This document shows positions 8,925 to 16,594 of a stretch of DNA of 64,000 nt, one piece after another. Origin of the DNA: Actinomycetes bacterium (GTDB taxonomy: Bacteria > Actinomycetota > Actinomycetes > Actinomycetales > Demequinaceae); assembly GCA_023411615.1 (NCBI GenBank), contig JAEYOR010000028.1:1-64000 (forward strand). Direction: 5' to 3'. The notes under the pieces were generated by a model. The model made no database searches and was not told the origin of the DNA. It worked only from the letters and a program-made list of their open reading frames with translations. A program made the translations under genes and the position numbers. The first letter of the stretch is position 1; each line of letters begins with the position of its first letter.

Positions 8925-10196
8925 GTGACTGATGCGACGCCCGGATACAGCCTCGCGGATGTCCAGCGCTTTGTTCCAGAGCCGCCCAAGCAGGCGGCGC
9001 GCACTCCATTTGAGCGTGATCGAGCGCGCATTGTGCATTCGAGTGCCCTTCGACGCCTTGGCGCAAAGACTCAGGTGCTCGGTGCGGGCAGCGGGGACTT
9101 TGTGCGAACGCGCCTCACGCACTCTCTTGAAGTGGCGCAAGTGGGCCGCGGGCTTGGAAAGGCGCTCGGTTGCGACCCCGACGTTGTGGACGCGGCGTGC
9201 CTCGCTCACGATCTCGGCCACCCGCCCTTTGGACACAATGGGGAGCGCGCTCTCGACGAAGCCGCTCGCGATATCGGTGGCTTCGAGGGAAATGCACAGA
9301 CGCTGCGCCTGCTCACTCGGCTCGAGCCAAAGTCCGTGCATCCCGAGACGGGCGCCAGCGTCGGCCTCAATCTCACCCGGGCGGTGCTTGACGCGAGCGT
9401 GAAGTATCCGTGGCGAGAGAACGAAGCACCCACGAGAGCCGATGGCAGGCCCACGCGGAAGTTTGGCGTGTATGAGGACGATCTCGAGGTCTTCACGTGG
9501 CTTCGCGAGGGGGCACCGGAGCGTGCACCAAGTTTTGAAGCGCAAGTGATGGACGTCGCCGACGACATCGGCTATTCAGTGCACGATGTCGAGGATTCGA
9601 TTGTCCACAACGAGGTCTCGTTGCGTGTCCTTAGTGACCCCGGCCAAGCCAATGAGGTCTTCGACCACGTTTACGAGTGGTACGGCCGGGGTGAGCGCGA
9701 GGAATTGGCCGACGCTTTGGCCCGCCTGCGTGCACAGCCATGGTGGACGGAGGAGTACGACGGTTCCCATCGCGCGCTCGCCCTGCTCAAAGACATGACG
9801 AGCCAACTCATTGGGCGGATGGCGACATCAATCGCGCAGGCGACCCAGGATGAATACGGTCCGGGGCCGTTCATGAGACACACGGGTGCACTCGTCGTCC
9901 CTCCCGAAACCGAGGCCGAGATCCTTGTGCTCAAAGGCGTGGCGGTGCATTTCCTCATGGCGCCACGGGAGCGGAAACCGGCGTACCGTGCGCAACGGCT
10001 CCGACTCGTCGAGCTCGTCCATGCCCTCGCCGACCGCGGGCCTGACGCCTTCGAGCCGCACTTCGCAGCCGCATGGCGTGACGCGGCCGATGATGCGGCT
10101 CGCTTCCGCATTGCTGTGGACCAGGTGGCATCGCTCACCGATAAGTCTGCGTACGACTGGCACCACCGTTATGTGGCGAAGCCTCGCAAGCGTTGA
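8925..10196 (+). CDS. dgt: Deoxyguanosinetriphosphate triphosphohydrolase-like protein (HD domain)
   Basis: The HD-superfamily enzyme hydrolyses dNTPs to nucleosides and triphosphate and helps balance the dNTP pool. Metal ligands are visible in TRLTHSLEVAQVGRG and CLAHDLGHPPFGHNGE, with a later DVADDIGYSVHDVED. The length of 423 residues is normal. A TAGCAT element at 8913-8918 lies six bases before the GTG start and no Shine-Dalgarno is seen, so a leaderless transcript starting inside the end of dusB is likely. The dus-dgt-dnaG order is common in Actinobacteria. Confidence 0.93.
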   Translation: MTDATPGYSLADVQRFVPEPPKQAARTPFERDRARIVHSSALRRLGAKTQVLGAGSGDFVRTRLTHSLEVAQVGRGLGKALGCDPDVVDAACLAHDLGHPPFGHNGERALDEAARDIGGFEGNAQTLRLLTRLEPKSVHPETGASVGLNLTRAVLDASVKYPWRENEAPTRADGRPTRKFGVYEDDLEVFTWLREGAPERAPSFEAQVMDVADDIGYSVHDVEDSIVHNEVSLRVLSDPGQANEVFDHVYEWYGRGEREELADALARLRAQPWWTEEYDGSHRALALLKDMTSQLIGRMATSIAQATQDEYGPGPFMRHTGALVVPPETEAEILVLKGVAVHFLMAPRERKPAYRAQRLRLVELVHALADRGPDAFEPHFAAAWRDAADDAARFRIAVDQVASLTDKSAYDWHHRYVAKPRKR

Positions 10197-10199
10197 AGT

Positions 10200-10592
10200 C
10201 TAGGAGGCAGCGGCCTGTCGTGTAGCCCCGCGTGATCTCAACAGCGCCCACAGAGCGAGGACCGGCAAAACGAGAGGGACCCAACCATAAGCGGAGCCGT
10301 AGCCGGTCCACACCGTCTCATCGGGCCACCACGCCGACTCAACGTAGCCAAGCGTGCCTACGACGATGACGCCAGCGAGTTCAATGCTCGTGCCAAGAAG
10401 CGCAAACTGCTCATTGCCCTTCCACAAAGCGATAGCGATGACGAGGTAGAGCACGGCGGACACAGCGGATACAGAGTAGGCGAGAGGCGCCTCGTTGAAC
10501 TTGGTGCCGATCTGATACGACGACCGACCGATGGCGGCGAGCGCCAACACCGCATACGCGAGAATCAAGGAGATGCGAGCGAGCGCGTTCAC
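10200..10592 (-). CDS. Small four-helix membrane protein, unknown function
   Basis: The 130-residue hydrophobic protein has four predicted membrane segments (residues about 5-25, 42-60, 65-85 and 105-122) and a short basic tail. A conserved-looking AIGRSSYQIGTKFNEAPLAYSVSA lies between helices one and two. The start overlaps the stop of the upstream membrane gene by 4 bases, so the pair is co-translated. I recognise no catalytic motif. Confidence 0.7.
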   Translation of the reverse strand: MNALARISLILAYAVLALAAIGRSSYQIGTKFNEAPLAYSVSAVSAVLYLVIAIALWKGNEQFALLGTSIELAGVIVVGTLGYVESAWWPDETVWTGYGSAYGWVPLVLPVLALWALLRSRGATRQAAAS

Positions 10593-11005
10593 GCCGCTGC
10601 TTCAATGATCTCGGCAACCCGCCAGGCGACAACCGCAGCAGCGATCGCAACAATCATGGCGGCCACACCGTCGACGCGCGCCATCTGATCCGGCTGCAGC
10701 ACCGGACGGTTGGGATCGTTCGAGGCTGCCTCTGGGTCGCCGAGCCGTGAGATGCCAAGCAGGGGCAAGAGCGCAAGAGCGGCGAGGATGTAACCGACCG
10801 TCATCACCACAGGGATATTGCCGGTCACGACCGCGCCGATGATGACAAGAACCTCAAGTGCGGTGACGGCCCAAAATGCGGAGACAACCCAGGTGAGCGG
10901 CTTGTGCATGCGGATTGCCACGAGGCTGGCGAGCCCAGCGAGGAACAGCACGGCGCTGGCGATGAGGACGCCAGGGTAGATGACGTTGAGAAACGCGTCG
11001 GTCAT
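10589..11005 (-). CDS. Small membrane protein, unknown function
   Basis: The 138-residue protein has three N-terminal helices, a Pro/Asn/Asp-rich loop (GDPEAASNDPNRPVLQPDQM) and one C-terminal helix. It overlaps the next membrane gene by 4 bases and follows the DUF6941-like gene by 18 bases, making a three-gene operon convergent with dgt. The family has no assigned function that I recognise. Confidence 0.7.
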   Translation of the reverse strand: MTDAFLNVIYPGVLIASAVLFLAGLASLVAIRMHKPLTWVVSAFWAVTALEVLVIIGAVVTGNIPVVMTVGYILAALALLPLLGISRLGDPEAASNDPNRPVLQPDQMARVDGVAAMIVAIAAAVVAWRVAEIIEAAA

Positions 11006-11023
11006 GACTGCTGCGACTCCGCC

Positions 11024-11470
11024 TTACTGAGCAAATTGGACGCGCATCGGCAGGCGAGTTGCCTCTTCGCCGTCAATCGAGATGATCCACGAGAACCGTG
11101 TCGCTTCGAGAAAGCGCATTCCGTCCACTGCGAAGGCGAAGCACGCAACCTGCTCCTCGCCATCAACGAGCGTGGGCGGTCGGCCAAGCGTGAAGTCACC
11201 ACCCAAAGCAGGAATGGGCTCGGGCTTGCCATCTTCACCCATGCGCACACCTACGGGGTACGGTTTGGCGTCTTCCGTTTCGAGGCGCAGCTCGAAGCGG
11301 TGAGGCGTGTTGGTGTCCGTGAACGGCACGTGCACGACGGCGGCCACGGTGAGGCGGCGGTGCATAGCGGGAAAGCCGCGTACAAAGATCGTGTTCCATC
11401 CGGCGCCAAGCGCATAGATCTTGTTATTGACGACCTCGGCTGAATCGGCGAGGAAGGCATCGACCCTCAC
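11024..11470 (-). CDS. DUF6941-like soluble protein
   Basis: The 148-residue product begins MRVDAFLADSAEVVNNKIYA and has an all-beta appearance with GWNTIFVRGFPAMHRRL and a C-terminal SWIISIDGEEATRLPMRVQF. It resembles the DUF6941 family, whose function is unknown. It is the first gene of a leftward three-gene operon, back to back with dnaG, with a promoter region at 11471-11593 between them. Confidence 0.6.
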   Translation of the reverse strand: MRVDAFLADSAEVVNNKIYALGAGWNTIFVRGFPAMHRRLTVAAVVHVPFTDTNTPHRFELRLETEDAKPYPVGVRMGEDGKPEPIPALGGDFTLGRPPTLVDGEEQVACFAFAVDGMRFLEATRFSWIISIDGEEATRLPMRVQFAQ

Positions 11471-11593
11471 TAGTCACGTCCCTTCTGTTCTGTGTGACAG
11501 CCTACAGACCGGAACACAGCCCACGGTTGGTGTCCGCGCTCAGCAACAATGCAGCGGTGCGGCCGCCGTGGCGCGGAGCCTAGAGTGTGACCT

Positions 11594-13474
11594 GTGGCAG
11601 GCACGATCAACAGGGACGACATCGCAGCCGTCCGTGAGCGCGCGCCCATTGATCAAATTGTGGGGGAGCACGTGGCGCTCAAGCCTGCTGGCGTAGGCAC
11701 CCTCAAGGGCTTGTGCCCGTTCCACGACGAGCGCACGCCCTCGTTCAACGTGCGTCCCTCTGTGGGTCGCTACCACTGCTTTGGTTGCGGCGAGGGTGGC
11801 GACGTCATTGAGTTTGTCATGAAGCTCGATGGGATGAGCTTTGTCGAGGCGGTTGAATACCTCGCCCCGCGCGCTGGCGTCACCTTGCGATATGAGGCGG
11901 GCAGCCAACGGCGTGAGGCTGCCGGCACGTCACGGACTCGCCTGCTTGAGGCTCATCGCATCGCGGCCGAGTTCTTCCAGGAGCGGCTCGGCTCGCCCGA
12001 GGCGCAGATCGGTCGAGACTTTCTCACCGAACGTGGATTTGATCGCAAGGCTGCAGAGCAGTTCGGGGTTGGTTTTGCAGCAGCGGGGTGGTCGACGTTG
12101 CTCGACCACCTGCGCGGCCGCAATTTCACGGAAGAGGAACTGCGTGCAACCGGAATGTTCTCGGAAGGCAACCGCGGCCTTTACGACCGTTTCCGTGGGC
12201 GGCTCGTGTGGCCGATCCGCGATGTGACGGGTGAGGTCATCGGCTTTGGTGCACGGCGTTTGCTCGAGGATGACCAGGGCCCCAAATATCTCAACACCCC
12301 CGAGACGCAGCTCTACAAGAAGGCGACCGTCCTCTACGGAATCGACCAGGCGAAGACGTCGATCCGCACCGAGCGCACCACGGTGGTGGTCGAGGGCTAT
12401 ACCGATGTGATGGCGTGTCACCTTGCAGGCGTCACCAACGCGGTGGCGACATGCGGCACTGCTTTTGGCGAGGAGCACGTCAAAGTGGTACGCCGACTCA
12501 TGGGTGACACGGGATCGGCCCAGCTCAAGGTGGGTGCTGGCGGCGCGAGCGTCATCTTCACCTTTGATGGAGATGAAGCAGGGCAAAACGCGGCGCTCAA
12601 GTCGTTCTCGCTTGACCAGCAGTTCCTGGCGCAGACCTTTGTCGCCGTCGATCCCGAAGGGATGGACCCGTGCGACATCCGTCAACACCGCTCCGACGCT
12701 GCCGTCCGTGCGCTGCTCGACGCGCGTGTGCCGCTCTTTGAGTTTGTCATCCGCACGCAGCTTGCCGCCCATGATCTCGATACGCCGGAGGGCCGTGTGG
12801 CGGCTCTGAGGGCAGCGGCACCCGTCGTCGCGCGCATCCGCGACCGCGCACTCCGGCCTGAATACGGCCGTCAGCTCGCTGGCTGGCTTGGCATGGAGGT
12901 GGAGGCCGTCCTTGCCGAGGTGACCCGTGCGAGGGGAGGGCAACAGCGTCCAGGGGCGCCAGCGTCGGACGCGGCCCCGCACGTGACGCCGTCCGCTCGC
13001 ATCGACAACCGCGACCCGATGGTGCGTGCGGAAGCATTGTCGCTCGGCGTCCTTTTCCAAGCATCCGACGCGGTGCGGGGCGATGCCGAGGCTCTCGCCA
13101 TCACTGATGAACTGCCACCCGAGGCCTATGTCACGCCGGCCTACCGCACGATCTACGCGGCGATCAGCGCCGCAGGGGGAGTGCGAGAGTCGGGCGCGGG
13201 CTGGATTGGACAGGTCATCGCTCAGGCGCCCGAAGAGCTTGCCTCAACCATCAACGGACTGGCCGTGACGCCGCTTCCGCATGACAAGGCGGAAACTCTC
13301 GGGCTCTACGCACGGACCATCCTTGCCAAGGTGCTTGATGCTCACCTCACCCGGCGTGTGGGGGAACTGCGCGGATCGATGCAGCGCGCGGGCGAGGGCA
13401 CGGAGGAGTACTGGCGGATCTTTGGAGAGATCACCGCACTTGAGACGCGGCGGCGTTCGCTACGTGCGGAATAA
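11594..13474 (+). CDS. dnaG: DNA primase
   Basis: The primase makes RNA primers for replication. The N-terminal CHC2 zinc finger has Cys41, His44, Cys62 and Cys65. The TOPRIM domain includes VVVEGYTDVMACHLAG and FTFDGDEAGQNAALKS, and a C-terminal DnaB-interacting helical domain ends the 626-residue protein. The GTG start lies seven bases after a TAGAGT element at 11581-11586 and has no Shine-Dalgarno, suggesting leaderless expression. Confidence 0.97.
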   Translation: MAGTINRDDIAAVRERAPIDQIVGEHVALKPAGVGTLKGLCPFHDERTPSFNVRPSVGRYHCFGCGEGGDVIEFVMKLDGMSFVEAVEYLAPRAGVTLRYEAGSQRREAAGTSRTRLLEAHRIAAEFFQERLGSPEAQIGRDFLTERGFDRKAAEQFGVGFAAAGWSTLLDHLRGRNFTEEELRATGMFSEGNRGLYDRFRGRLVWPIRDVTGEVIGFGARRLLEDDQGPKYLNTPETQLYKKATVLYGIDQAKTSIRTERTTVVVEGYTDVMACHLAGVTNAVATCGTAFGEEHVKVVRRLMGDTGSAQLKVGAGGASVIFTFDGDEAGQNAALKSFSLDQQFLAQTFVAVDPEGMDPCDIRQHRSDAAVRALLDARVPLFEFVIRTQLAAHDLDTPEGRVAALRAAAPVVARIRDRALRPEYGRQLAGWLGMEVEAVLAEVTRARGGQQRPGAPASDAAPHVTPSARIDNRDPMVRAEALSLGVLFQASDAVRGDAEALAITDELPPEAYVTPAYRTIYAAISAAGGVRESGAGWIGQVIAQAPEELASTINGLAVTPLPHDKAETLGLYARTILAKVLDAHLTRRVGELRGSMQRAGEGTEEYWRIFGEITALETRRRSLRAE

Positions 13475-13489
13475 GGCCCAAGAAGGTGG

Positions 13490-13562
13490 CTCCCCCGACT
13501 GGACTCGAACCAGTAACCCTTCGATTAACAGTCGAATGCTCTGCCAATTGAGCTACGGGGGA
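13490..13562 (-). tRNA. tRNA-Asn (GTT)
   Basis: A full cloverleaf is readable on the minus strand. Acceptor TCCCCCG pairs with CGGGGGA, the D-arm is GCTCAATTGGCAGAGC, the anticodon loop is CTGTTAA with anticodon GTT, and the T-arm is ACTGGTTCGAGTCCAGT. The discriminator is G. No CCA is encoded. Confidence 0.96.
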
Positions 13563-13665
13563 TCAGCGGGATATCTATCCTCGCGGACCGAAGAAACTGT
13601 ACACGATCGCGCGCGGCGCAATGACCACGGTAGCGTGGCAACACGACAACGGCGAAGGGTGCAAC

Positions 13666-14904
13666 ATGGCTGTTGATCACCAAGGTGAATCTGCTTGGCT
13701 GTTGCTCTCCACGGTGCTCGTATTCCTCATGACACCGGCGCTCGTGCTGTTTTACGCTGGCCGGCTGCGCGCGCGGCACACGCTCTCGATGGTGATGTAC
13801 GGTCTCGCCGCCGTCATCGCGGTGTCCATCACGTGGGTCTTCGTTGGATTCAGTCTCGCCTTTGGGGCTGACGCCGGGGTCGGCTTGGTCGGGAATCTCG
13901 ACCACGCTGGCCTCGCGACCATCGCTGAGTCCTCGGCGGTGGTGGCAGATGTGCCACCCATCGCGTTTGCGCTCTTTCACATCGCGGTGGCGATCTTTGG
14001 GGGCGCCATCATCGTCGGTGCGGCCGCAGAGCGGATGAAGTTTGGCGCGATGCTCGCCTTCCTCGCGTTGTGGTCGGCAACCGTCGCCCCAGTTGTCGTG
14101 CACTGGACGCTTGCCCCCGATGGCTGGCTGGCGGCGTGGGGCGGGCTCGACTTCGCCGGTGGCGCCCTTGTTGGCCCATGTGCAGGGGCGTCGGCCCTCG
14201 CATTGTCGCTCGCCCTCGGACCACGGCGGGACCGAGCACAAGGGCATGTCCGCCCACACAACCTTCCTGTAGCGCTCATTGGCTTCTCCCTTTTGTGGTG
14301 CTGCTGGGTGGGCCTCAACGCAGGCGCCGCTCTGAGCGCGAACGGTGTGGCAGCGTCGGCCGCTCTCGCCACTCACGTCGCGGGAGTGGGCGGCATGGCC
14401 GGTTGGCTCATGATCGAAAAGCGCCTCGTCAACAAGGCAAGTGCAAGCGGGGCCGCGCGTGGGGCAATTGCGGGGCTCGTCGCGATCACTCCTGCGGCAG
14501 GCTTCCTTGACCCGTTCGCCTCGTTGCTTCTTGGCTTTGTGGCAGGCGGTGCCACATTCCTGGTGGTGCGCCTGATGGCTCGTGCGCGAGTCGATGACGC
14601 GCTCGATGTCTTATCGCTGCACCTCGTGGGCGGAGCGCTCGGGATGATGTTCATCGGCCTCTTTGCTCGCCTTATTGACGGAGACGAGACGCTTGGTGTT
14701 GGACTCATGAACGGGGGAGGCGGCGCTCTTCTCGGCAAACAGGCGGTTGCCGTGCTCGCCGTCGGTGCGTTCTCCTTCATCGCTTCGTGGCTCATCGCGA
14801 TGGTGCTTCGGGCCGTCATTGGTCTCCGGGTGACGCCGGAGGCGGAGGAAGAAGGACTCGACCTCCACCAGCATGGGGAATCGGCATACGACGGACGGCA
14901 CTAA
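13666..14904 (+). CDS. amt: Amt-family ammonium transporter homologue with altered pore
   Basis: The 412-residue, eleven-helix protein aligns along its length with Amt/Rh channels. It retains the periplasmic Asp (Asp162 in LDFAGG), the second twin histidine (His319 in SLHLVGG), and the GRLR and HNL segments. Unusually, the first pore histidine (H168 of E. coli AmtB) is Gly170, the two Phe-gate positions are Val108 and Leu217, and the AmtB Ser219 position is Ala221. Conventional ammonium conduction may therefore be impaired or changed, with sensing or another substrate as alternatives. ATG 13666, preceded by GAAGG, was chosen over an upstream start that adds an unconserved leader. No glnK partner follows; the next gene is a tRNA. 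Confidence 0.85.
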   Translation: MAVDHQGESAWLLLSTVLVFLMTPALVLFYAGRLRARHTLSMVMYGLAAVIAVSITWVFVGFSLAFGADAGVGLVGNLDHAGLATIAESSAVVADVPPIAFALFHIAVAIFGGAIIVGAAAERMKFGAMLAFLALWSATVAPVVVHWTLAPDGWLAAWGGLDFAGGALVGPCAGASALALSLALGPRRDRAQGHVRPHNLPVALIGFSLLWCCWVGLNAGAALSANGVAASAALATHVAGVGGMAGWLMIEKRLVNKASASGAARGAIAGLVAITPAAGFLDPFASLLLGFVAGGATFLVVRLMARARVDDALDVLSLHLVGGALGMMFIGLFARLIDGDETLGVGLMNGGGGALLGKQAVAVLAVGAFSFIASWLIAMVLRAVIGLRVTPEAEEEGLDLHQHGESAYDGRH

Positions 14905-14916
14905 CCTTCTGTTCAC

Positions 14917-14990
14917 GGGCCAGTAGCTCAGCCGGTTAGAGCAGCGGACTCATAATCCGTCGGTCGTGGGTTCAAGCCCCACCTGGCCCA
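14917..14990 (+). tRNA. tRNA with CAT anticodon, probable tRNA-Ile2 (prophage attachment site)
   Basis: The cloverleaf has acceptor GGGCCAG/CTGGCCC, anticodon loop CTCATAA, T-arm GTGGGTTCAAGCCCCAC and discriminator A. A CAT anticodon could mean Met or lysidine-modified Ile2. Pairs C4-G69 and C5-G68 are the ones E. coli TilS uses to recognise tRNA-Ile2, so I favour Ile2. The 3' half from 14945 is the prophage core, so the phage supplies the current 3' end and leaves the tRNA intact. Confidence 0.9.
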
Positions 14991-14992
14991 CG
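14945..14992 (+). repeat. attL core, 48-bp direct repeat in the tRNA 3' half
   Basis: These 48 bases are identical to 50626-50673. They run from the anticodon stem through the tRNA 3' end plus two bases. The bases just outside differ (G versus A on the left, C versus A on the right), which sets the limits of the repeat. Strand exchange occurs somewhere within it, typically near the anticodon loop for tyrosine integrases that use tRNA genes. Confidence 0.95.
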
Positions 14993-15029
14993 CACAAAAT
15001 GTCCCGATTTCGCCCCAACCGCGACGACT

Positions 15030-15050
15030 TGTAGGCCTATATGTAAGCCT
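15030..15050 (+). repeat. Integrase arm-type site, left end
   Basis: This 21-bp block matches 50511-50531 at 20 of 21 positions and contains two direct copies of TGTARGCCT spaced 12 bases apart. It lies 38 bases inside the attL core. Paired direct repeats near the core at both prophage ends are the expected layout of arm-binding sites for the integrase N-terminal domain. Binding itself is inferred. Confidence 0.7.
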
Positions 15051-15084
15051 GTGACCCATTCCGCACGGCCGTAAACGCCAAAAA

Positions 15085-15126
15085 GCCCCCGCCTCCCTGC
15101 CCGGCGAACCGGTGGGAGACGGGGGC
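15085..15126 (-). terminator. Rho-independent terminator at the end of the late operon
   Basis: On the minus strand a 13-bp GC-rich stem (GCCCCCGTCTCCC with GGGAGGCGGGGGC, one mismatch) is followed by TTTTTGG. It lies just past the holin-like gene and stops late transcription before the host tRNA. Confidence 0.85.
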
Positions 15127-15142
15127 GTTTTGCGTTGTTGGG

Positions 15143-15358
15143 TCAGTCGGTGGACTCCAACTCGTACACCTCAACCTTGTGGGTGTTGGCGTAGGCGGTG
15201 AGGCCAAGCGCCGTGCCGACGAAGCTGTACACGGCAAGCGCCACAGCCACGTCAGCGCCCGCGACCTGGGCAGCACCAAGCACGAGGCCGACGAGCGCGA
15301 ACGTTGCATACACGTACCGGCGATACTGCGCCGGGATCACATCAATGAGAATGGACAT
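15143..15358 (-). CDS. Small holin-like membrane protein
   Basis: The 71-residue protein begins MSILIDVIPAQYRRYVYATF and has two hydrophobic helices (residues about 16-34 and 38-56) and a short acidic C terminus. It resembles small membrane proteins called holins in actinobacteriophages, which permeabilise the membrane so the endolysin can act. The frame extends upstream, but ATG 15358 has a strong AAGGAGG six bases away. It is the last protein gene of the late operon, separated from the endolysin by other genes, so holin function is inferred. Confidence 0.65.
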   Translation of the reverse strand: MSILIDVIPAQYRRYVYATFALVGLVLGAAQVAGADVAVALAVYSFVGTALGLTAYANTHKVEVYELESTD

Positions 15359-15382
15359 AGGGTTCCTCCTTGTAATCACTCG

Positions 15383-15458
15383 TGGCGCGGGCAGGATTCG
15401 AACCTGCGATCTTCGGCATATGAGGCCGACGGGGACGACCGAACTCCCCTACCGCGCT
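15383..15458 (-). tRNA. Prophage-encoded tRNA with CAT anticodon (tRNA-Met-like)
   Basis: A 76-base cloverleaf is present on the minus strand: acceptor AGCGCGG/CCGCGCC, D-stem GGGG/CCCC, anticodon stem TCGGC/GCCGA with loop CTCATAT, five-base variable loop, T-arm GCAGGTTCGAATCCTGC, discriminator A. No CCA is encoded. The first acceptor pair is A1 against C72, a mismatch resembling the unpaired end of bacterial initiator tRNA. However, the anticodon stem lacks the full three G-C initiator signature. G4-C69 argues against tRNA-Ile2. It lies between the holin-like gene and a small basic protein gene. Confidence 0.85.
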
Positions 15459-15524
15459 ATGGCCGCGCTTCGCCCCAGGGGGCGCACTGGTGGACATCCC
15501 CCGGCACGGCGGCAGGGGCCAGGT

Positions 15525-15556
15525 TGAACCCTTGATGTGGAGGCATCCAGGGTTCA
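15525..15556. other. Perfect long hairpin between phage tRNA and upstream gene
   Basis: TGAACCCT and AGGGTTCA (8 bp) enclose GATG and CATC (4 bp), separated by one mismatch and a six-base loop. There is no following T-run on either strand, so it is probably not a simple terminator. It may be a processing or stability element between the late mRNA and the tRNA. Confidence 0.5.
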
Positions 15557-15563
15557 GGCTTGA

Positions 15564-15755
15564 TTAGTCGAAATACTCGTGCTCGAGCGGGTCACGCGGC
15601 GGTGGCTCATCGCCGCGTCGCAATGTCGCTTTCGCTTTCTTGCGGATACGGCGGCGTATGTCACGGGTGAACCATGCGTGATGCTTGTCACTGGTCCAAT
15701 ACTTGTGGCGGCTCCCACCCAGTTTCCACGGCAGGTCTTTGTCGGTGCGACTCAT
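15564..15755 (-). CDS. Small basic phage protein, unknown function
   Basis: The 63-residue product begins MSRTDKDLPWKLGGSRHKYW and has a strongly basic middle (RDIRRRIRKKAKATLRR) followed by an acidic PPPRDPLEHEYFD end. I chose ATG 15755 because it overlaps the exonuclease stop as ATGA and has GGAG seven bases upstream; the longer frame runs back into that gene. Proteins of this look are common near the lysis end of actinophages, but no function is known to me. Confidence 0.65.
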   Translation of the reverse strand: MSRTDKDLPWKLGGSRHKYWTSDKHHAWFTRDIRRRIRKKAKATLRRGDEPPPRDPLEHEYFD

Positions 15756-16594
15756 CTGGCGCTCCGAATCGTCGTCCTCGCTTTGACATACGATCGGCGC
15801 ATCGGCGCATGACACGCCGCGCACTCCATCGTGCCGTAGCGCGTCTGTGGAGTGACTTTGCCCTTGGCGACCGGCACGAACTCTGTATGCCCACAGTTGA
15901 CGCAGCACTCAACTGGGTTGCCTTGCGCGTCGAATGACCAAAGGTTGAGGTTGGGGTGCCCCTTGATTTCGGGGCGGTAGGCATCCGCAACCTGCTCCGT
16001 GAGCACGACGTCGCGACGGCCATACTTGGTCATGACGCGCCACGCCTTTTCGTCTCCGCGCAGGCAGTCAAGCCATAGCGACTCGCCCTGGTGCTGGACC
16101 TTGCCCCCGAGCCCCACCGCTTCGGCGGCCTCTTGCAGGCTGTTGTAGTCGAATCCCATTGTGCGAATCGTCTTGATGAGATCCAGTGACGCGAACGGCA
16201 ACGGCTGCCTTAGTCCCAGGCGCTTGAACTCGCCGCGCACCCGGGGAATGTCGAAGCGGTCGCCGTTGTAGGTGCTCACGATGTCGGCCTTGTCGAGCAA
16301 GTCACGCAAGCTCTCCATCATTCCCGCGTACCCAGGCGTGTCCTCGGGCTTTAGGAACATCACATCTTCGTGCGCGATGGACTCTGACAGCACCCTGCTT
16401 TCGTGATACCACTTGGCGGCCCAGAACATTGTCGATGAGCGGATCAGTTGCTTGCCCTTGCCCATCCACCCACCACGCACTTTGGGTCCAAACGATGCAT
16501 AGATGGCGTGCCGCGTTTCAATGTCGAATGTCAGCACCTTCGCAGGCGTCTGCATTTTGTGTGCAGTCGCCCGCAGGTCATCCGCGAGGCCCAC
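15752..16594 (-). CDS. DnaQ-like 3'-5' exonuclease with C-terminal zinc ribbon
   Basis: The 280-residue protein has an RNase H-fold exonuclease domain. Exo I is FDIE (Asp24, Glu26), Exo II is STYNGDRFDIP (residues 107-117), and Exo III is Tyr191-x3-Asp195. The C terminus carries a four-cysteine ribbon (CVNCGH and CAACH). It probably degrades DNA or RNA from 3' ends. It starts at GTG and overlaps the upstream gene by 17 bases and the small basic gene by 4. Its place beyond the endolysin, far from the replication genes, is odd and suggests a late role such as host nucleic acid turnover. That role is inference. Confidence 0.8.
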   Translation of the reverse strand: MGLADDLRATAHKMQTPAKVLTFDIETRHAIYASFGPKVRGGWMGKGKQLIRSSTMFWAAKWYHESRVLSESIAHEDVMFLKPEDTPGYAGMMESLRDLLDKADIVSTYNGDRFDIPRVRGEFKRLGLRQPLPFASLDLIKTIRTMGFDYNSLQEAAEAVGLGGKVQHQGESLWLDCLRGDEKAWRVMTKYGRRDVVLTEQVADAYRPEIKGHPNLNLWSFDAQGNPVECCVNCGHTEFVPVAKGKVTPQTRYGTMECAACHAPMRRSYVKARTTIRSAR

